Origin: Pisolithus tinctorius | Taxonomy: Eukaryota > Basidiomycota > Agaricomycetes > Boletales > Pisolithaceae | DNA: 64,000 nucleotides | NCBI GenBank assembly: GCA_024663395.1 | Contig: JANFAH010000003.1 | Location: forward strand, 2,232,001 to 2,296,000 | Direction: 5' to 3' | Part shown: positions 59,849 through 64,000 of the stretch, in pieces | How the letters are laid out: each line of letters starts with the position of its first letter | How positions within the stretch are numbered: the stretch's first letter is position 1 | Made by a program: the position numbers and the translations under genes | The notes under the pieces: generated by a model | Database searches by the model: none | Told to the model about the DNA's origin: nothing | What the model saw: only the letters and a program-made list of their open reading frames with translations

Positions 59849-61140
59849 TCAGACTAATTTCTTGCAGAGAATGCGAAACAAATATATCTCTGTCAACGTT
59901 GTGTGCTGAAGAAACAGATAAGGACAGAAATCAAAGAATGCAGGCGCATGCAAACCTCCAATTGCGTTGCGCTTCAGCTCGATCGTGTATATCTCCTCTT
60001 CACTCGCCCTATCAGAGGCAATCTTGTATGGCCACACGTTACGTAAACGGGAACCTAGCTGATCACCGATGCGACGAGGTGGTCGGACAAGAGTAATCTT
60101 ACGTCCCGAGCGCGACAAATAGGCCACGAAGAAATCTGAGTCTTCGTCTTTTTGGGCATCTTTAAAGACGAGTTGTGGATGCTGATACGAGTGTTAGCTG
60201 GGAGTTCGCTGCGTTGGCAACACTCTTACTGCATATCCAGTATTTAACGAAGTTAGGTACCGATACCCCTATTCGGAAGGTGTAGTAGTCAGTATCCTCG
60301 AGGCATGGTGAGGCGGAACGAACATGACGGGACAGACGAGTGAAAAGTTCAGATATCATCCTGTACACACTTTAGAGGAGTCAGTTAAGTTCATAACTGA
60401 CGATGCTTCCTTACATGGTGGCCTCCGATCCCGTTGCAGTCCATGGATTTTTCGAGAGGGCCACGCGCCACGAATGACCCGATGTTACCTCGTTAGATAC
60501 CCCATGAGGCCACATCGGTATGAAGTGTTCGCGTATCTCATCCAGAGTGTCCTGGTAAGCTACGTTTCCCAGGCGGAGTTCGTTTGAGCCGTGGAACGAG
60601 ACAAACATGTGGTCTTTATCGAGAGCGAAAATAAACCAGGCGTGTCACGGACTGAAAAAAGAAGTAATTACCGGGTTGAAAGGAGGGATTGGAGTTTGTA
60701 CGCGTGCGAGTCATTGGTGCTAGCCTTTGACGAACGTCTGAGTTGGTCCTGACCCTCTGGATAGGCACTGAGACAGAGTCAGAGCGTGCTACACCTTTCT
60801 GCTTCAAAGCAGACTTCAAAGGCTTCTCAGTGAATGAAGAAGGATTAACTGAGTGATGTCGTTTTGGCCGCGGGCGCGGGGTGCGGCCAGCGCTTTGTAT
60901 GTCCAGGTCCGGGGGTATGAAAGGAGGGCTTTGATCGGTGGTCGGTGGTCGAGGGGGCAGCATGCCCGTTGGTTGGGGAAACGAAACGTTCTCTCTCGAC
61001 CATGGATCTGCAGCAGAAGGATTCAAGTGACCAGAAGCGCTGGGGAAATCTGACCGCGGTGGCTGCTGGGGATATCCATGGGGAAAATGATACGGTGGAC
61101 CATAGTAAGGGTAATTGACGTTTGAATAGGCACCATACAT
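59849..61140 (-). CDS. Conserved mushroom protein of unknown function, Pro/Tyr-rich N-terminus
   Basis: The ATG at 61140 (MYGAYSNVNYPYYGPPYHFP) starts a Pro/Gln/Tyr/Ser-rich, disordered region with basic patches (RPRPKRHHSVNPSSFTEKPL). Further exons encode a folded C-terminal part: MFVSFHGSNELRLGNVAYQD, HFIPMWPHGVSNEV, a ICELFT-like helix, and FFVAYLSRSGRKITLVRPPR. Proteins built this way are frequent in agaricomycete genomes and, to my knowledge, uncharacterised. No enzyme motif is visible. The stop at 59849 follows an unspliced extension that may really be an intron, so the C-terminus is uncertain. The short exons around 60160-60370 are a best guess. Confidence 0.55.
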
Positions 61141-61452
61141 GGCGAGAATCAAAATGCGACTGGGAGGGATGCAAGATATCGAGAAGATCGGACTCGCGAT
61201 AATGCAGCACAGCGAACGACATGCGGACTAAGGAACTAGTAGTGCACCCGCAACGTGGGTGATGTTCATTGCCATTCCTGGCTGACGAGGGAGTCATTAC
61301 GACCATCGCTCATGAAGCATTGGCCATGGCATGCCGCTTGTACACTCTTCCCCCCACAGGCGCAAAAGAATTCGGATTCGACAACGAAGTCACTGCGAGG
61401 ATCGAGCTTTGCACCGGAGGCTGGACTTGTCCTTACAAGCCACAAAGAAATT

Positions 61453-61472
61453 TAAATAAATAAATAAATAAA
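61453..61472. repeat. (TAAA)n simple repeat
   Basis: About five consecutive TAAA units between the unknown-function gene and the HapX-like gene. Confidence 0.8.
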
Positions 61473-61561
61473 CTCATCGCAGGTTTCAAACTCCGCTAGT
61501 GGGGTCGCCGAAGATATCGTCGACAGGAGCCAGGCATTGCTGGGTCGCGTATCTGCAGCTT

Positions 61562-61786
61562 TCAAGGCATAAAAATTTGCAGTCTCAATACCTTCCACCG
61601 ACATTCTTTCACTTCACTTCTCTTACGGATTAGATTGAACCGTTTCGTCCCAGCAATATTGTGTCGAAGGGTAGGCATAAGAAGAGCATTCGGGTCGCCC
61701 GTGGGGACTTGTTTCATCCTTTCATCGACCGTCCCAGGCAGCTTGAGCAAGCTATATACCAGTAGCTGTGCCGCTTTGCCAGACAT
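61562..61786 (-). CDS. Possible small open frame, unknown
   Basis: A 74-codon frame (MSGKAAQLLVYSLLKLPGTV) with an ATG and a stop. It has no recognised domain and lies opposite the region where the HapX-like N-terminus would be expected. Most likely chance, recorded because nothing else explains the stretch. Confidence 0.2.
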   Translation of the reverse strand: MSGKAAQLLVYSLLKLPGTVDERMKQVPTGDPNALLMPTLRHNIAGTKRFNLIRKRSEVKECRWKVLRLQIFMP

Positions 61787-61899
61787 TCTGTACTATGTCT
61801 CCGAGTTTTAACCCCGCTGAGGTAGTACTCTCAGTCAATTTCTGTTCCTCGCGGCGAAGGCACTTAGATTTGATTCAAAGGCCTCTTTCATGGTGAGCT

Positions 61900-63180
61900 T
61901 TGCTATCACTCATAAGTCAACAGGAAGAACGACGGAACCGAACGCAATGTCGCATCACAAGACGTGGCGAAGAAAATGAAAGGGGAGAATGAGCAGCTGC
62001 GGAGGGAGAATCTTATCCTCAAGGAGAAGATTGTACAGCTGGAGGAGAAAATCGAAATGCATACAAGACGACCCAGGAGTGATTCTGCCGCAAGGTCGTA
62101 CGACGGTTCCTCTAATGAATCCCAGAGGGAGAGGGCTAAAGCGGGCGACAAGTTGGGAACACCCCCGTCTGCTGTGGTACCATCGTCCCTTGAACCTGCC
62201 GTCCAGAATACGGATTTCTCTCCTGCCCGCGAGGCGCTTTCAACCCACTTTTCGACACCTGCCCCTCCAGCTGCTGATGACGTGCTTGGTTATGCAGCAA
62301 TTGCTGGATCAAGCGCCATCGACTCCTTCCAGTGCATCCTATGTAGTCCAAACGCCCCCTGCCGTTGTCGGGAGACTGTTCTCCAACAAGTAACGAATGG
62401 GGTACTTGTCGGCACTTCTGCGTTGGAGTTGCCGCTCGATAAACTGAATCGGCCATTAGTTCTTTCTCCCTTCAGCCAACTCGTTCTAGATGCCCCCGCT
62501 CATCTAAGCATATTTGACAACCTACCCTCTTACTATGCGCCTGTACCACTTTGACGCATTGTCAGATGGATCCAACACTCATCCCGCTGCGATCGTCATC
62601 GTCCACAACCATCCCTAGATGTTCTGGTGACCCCGATGATTGTATGGCATGCACAGACGATACCTTCGGGAAAGCGCTCTGTCAAATCATCATCCACTGT
62701 GTCATCCGCACCATGCATTGATTGTTCTCGGCGAAGCAATCATTCCGACAAGATCTTGGTAGGCAAGTGTTGTGTGGATGTCAGTAAATGTGGTTCCTGG
62801 GGAATTGTGCCCATTATTTCCTCAACCAACCCTTCGCATGGTTCTGAGACCACACCAACGGATGATGCGTGACATCAGTTCAAATCACATCCCCATGTCG
62901 CTTTCGTGGATTTGACGCTCTTGGCTGAGGGGGTGGCACGTAAGTCGAAGTGTACAGGATCCCGCGTTGTCAATCTCCGGCTCCGGGATCCATCACTCCA
63001 GAACGTATAGCTGGACTTCACAATGAAGGCGAGGCTGAAGACATCCAGTCTGTATTACTCACGGATCCCCATCAGCATAACTCCCCACCGCGACTTGTAC
63101 CCCAGAACGTTCTGACTGAAAGCGGCCGCAGGAGGTTGCATGAAGCGAATGCAGATGGAGTAAGGAATGCTAGACTCTAA
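61900..63180 (+). CDS. HapX-like iron-responsive bZIP regulator, broken and N-terminally unclear
   Basis: From about 61930 the frame gives ERNVASQDVAKKMKGENEQL, then a leucine-type coiled coil (RRENLILKEKIVQLEEKI). It then carries HapX-type cysteine-rich motifs: CILCSPNAPCRC (near 62335), CSGDPDDCMACTDDTFGKAL (from 62620), PCIDC and KCCVDVSKCGS. The stretch HVAFVDLTLLAEGVAR and ISPAPGSITPE complete the family pattern. HapX cooperates with the CCAAT-binding complex to repress iron-using genes in iron shortage, and its Cys clusters sense Fe-S status. The Cys blocks lie in different frames (near 62555, 62690 and 62960), suggesting one-base errors or decay. The bZIP basic region is not visible; a possible remnant is QFLFLAAKALRFDSKASF at about 61835-61890. 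Start and end are estimates. Confidence 0.6.
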
Positions 63181-63186
63181 ATTCAT

Positions 63187-64000
63187 GCGCGACCACAAGA
63201 TTTCGTGGACTCTATTGTTCGTTTTTATCATATTTATTCGAGGGCGCACAATCACATGTGTCAGTGGCGTTTCACCGACGCCTATGCAAGTGGTTGCTTC
63301 CACCCTCGCTGAAATACTAACTACTTCAATGTAGCACCCTGTAACTCGTGCTAAACCGGCTTGACCTGTGTCCATAATTGCAAGAGAACGCGCGTCGAGA
63401 CCTTGTAAGCACCGACCGAAAAGGAGGCATCGATCACCGGCACAGGCGTGACACCGGTAGATATCATAGGATGGAACGCCCCATAGCTAGCTCGGACTTA
63501 CCTTGCCGGCCGTAACCAGCAATAAGCACCGTGTGCACGACCGCTTCTGGTTCAAAGCCTGCGTCCCTGGTCCGCATGATCTGCTCCGCGACTTGTATGT
63601 TCCTACCATTGGCGTATACACCCATAAGAGCAACATCATTGTCTCGTGCCTAGGGAGCATTGCGATTATAGCCTGATCACCTCTGACCGCCCTACGAGAA
63701 AGTGAAAGGACAAGCCGGGAGTCGTACGTGAATTGCCACCAAGGCTCGGAAACGGTGGTATAGACGTTCCAACCACTCCCGTGAAAAGGGTGCTTTTCCC
63801 GCCACAAGATGCGTTGTAGGACGATACAGAAATGCCGAAGTGCCAGTCCACTTATGAGCTGTCGGTTTCGGACCGCTGCTCGTACTCTCGCCCTCCCACG
63901 AATTGGAAACTCACGCAATATCTCGGGTGTCCCCCTCCCGCAGGTAAGAAAAGAAAACAGAAAGGGTGTGTCGTACGAGCGAGGTCCTTTTCGATCTGTC
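63187..64000 (-). CDS. Pentatricopeptide-repeat protein fragment (right edge)
   Basis: One exon near 63505-63660 reads VALMGVYANGRNIQVAEQIM followed by RDAGFEPEAVVHTVLIAGYG, a clear PPR helix-turn-helix repeat. Exons on either side are short and their joins unresolved, and the gene runs off the right edge. PPR proteins bind organelle RNA, usually in mitochondria. The region 63055-63375 on the same strand has an open frame without a recognised domain and may be part of the same gene. Limits are approximate. Confidence 0.5.

Overview
The window is intron-dense fungal nuclear DNA, most likely from a mushroom-type basidiomycete (Agaricomycetes). The evidence is GT-AG introns of about 42-65 nt in almost every gene, very short intergenic gaps, and a gene set with basidiomycete features: a VPS13 starting with a 13-codon exon, an HscB with a tetracysteine domain, an Ime2/Crk1-type kinase, and a Pro-rich conserved mushroom protein of unknown function. 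No virus, prokaryotic island, CRISPR array or intact transposon was seen.

Left third (1-20400): the 3' end of a NIPA/DUF803-like membrane protein (+), a ten-exon DENN-domain protein (+), an 11.6-kb VPS13 lipid-transfer gene (-), a poorly resolved putative gene near 18.2-18.9 kb (+) and an ELO fatty-acid elongase (+).

Middle (20989-39235): AP-2 alpha adaptin (-), a DExH RNA helicase (-) whose 3' coding end has a partial copy upstream of AP-2 alpha, HscB/Jac1 co-chaperone (-), a Spo73-like DysF protein (+), a TMEM135-like membrane protein (+), the diphthamide enzyme DPH7/RRT2 (-) and the disaggregase Hsp104 (+).

Right part (39363-64000): complex I subunit NDUFS6 with a 6-nt microexon (+), an Ime2/Crk1-like kinase (-), PRPP synthetase (-), decapping enzyme Dcp2 (-), INCENP/Sli15 (-), a membrane protein with a GRAM-like C-terminus (+), meiotic kleisin Rec8 (+), IPP isomerase (+), a conserved unknown protein (-), a HapX-like iron regulator (+) and a PPR-protein fragment (-) cut by the right edge.

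The genes are mostly unrelated housekeeping functions: membrane traffic and lipid transfer (DENN, VPS13, AP-2), lipid metabolism (ELO, IDI), mitochondria (HscB, NDUFS6, PPR, perhaps the helicase), RNA and translation (Dcp2, DPH7) and proteostasis (Hsp104). Several touch meiosis or chromosome segregation (Spo73-like, Ime2-like kinase, INCENP, Rec8). Hsp104, the GRAM-like gene, Rec8, IDI and the HapX-like gene carry many one-base frame breaks, while most other genes I examined closely read cleanly (the kinase C-terminus and the PPR fragment stay unresolved). This is either local consensus error or real decay, and it is the main caution when using proteins from 36.6-37.9 kb and 53-63.2 kb. Exon coordinates are my manual reading of splice sites and reading-frame continuity; no alignment was run.
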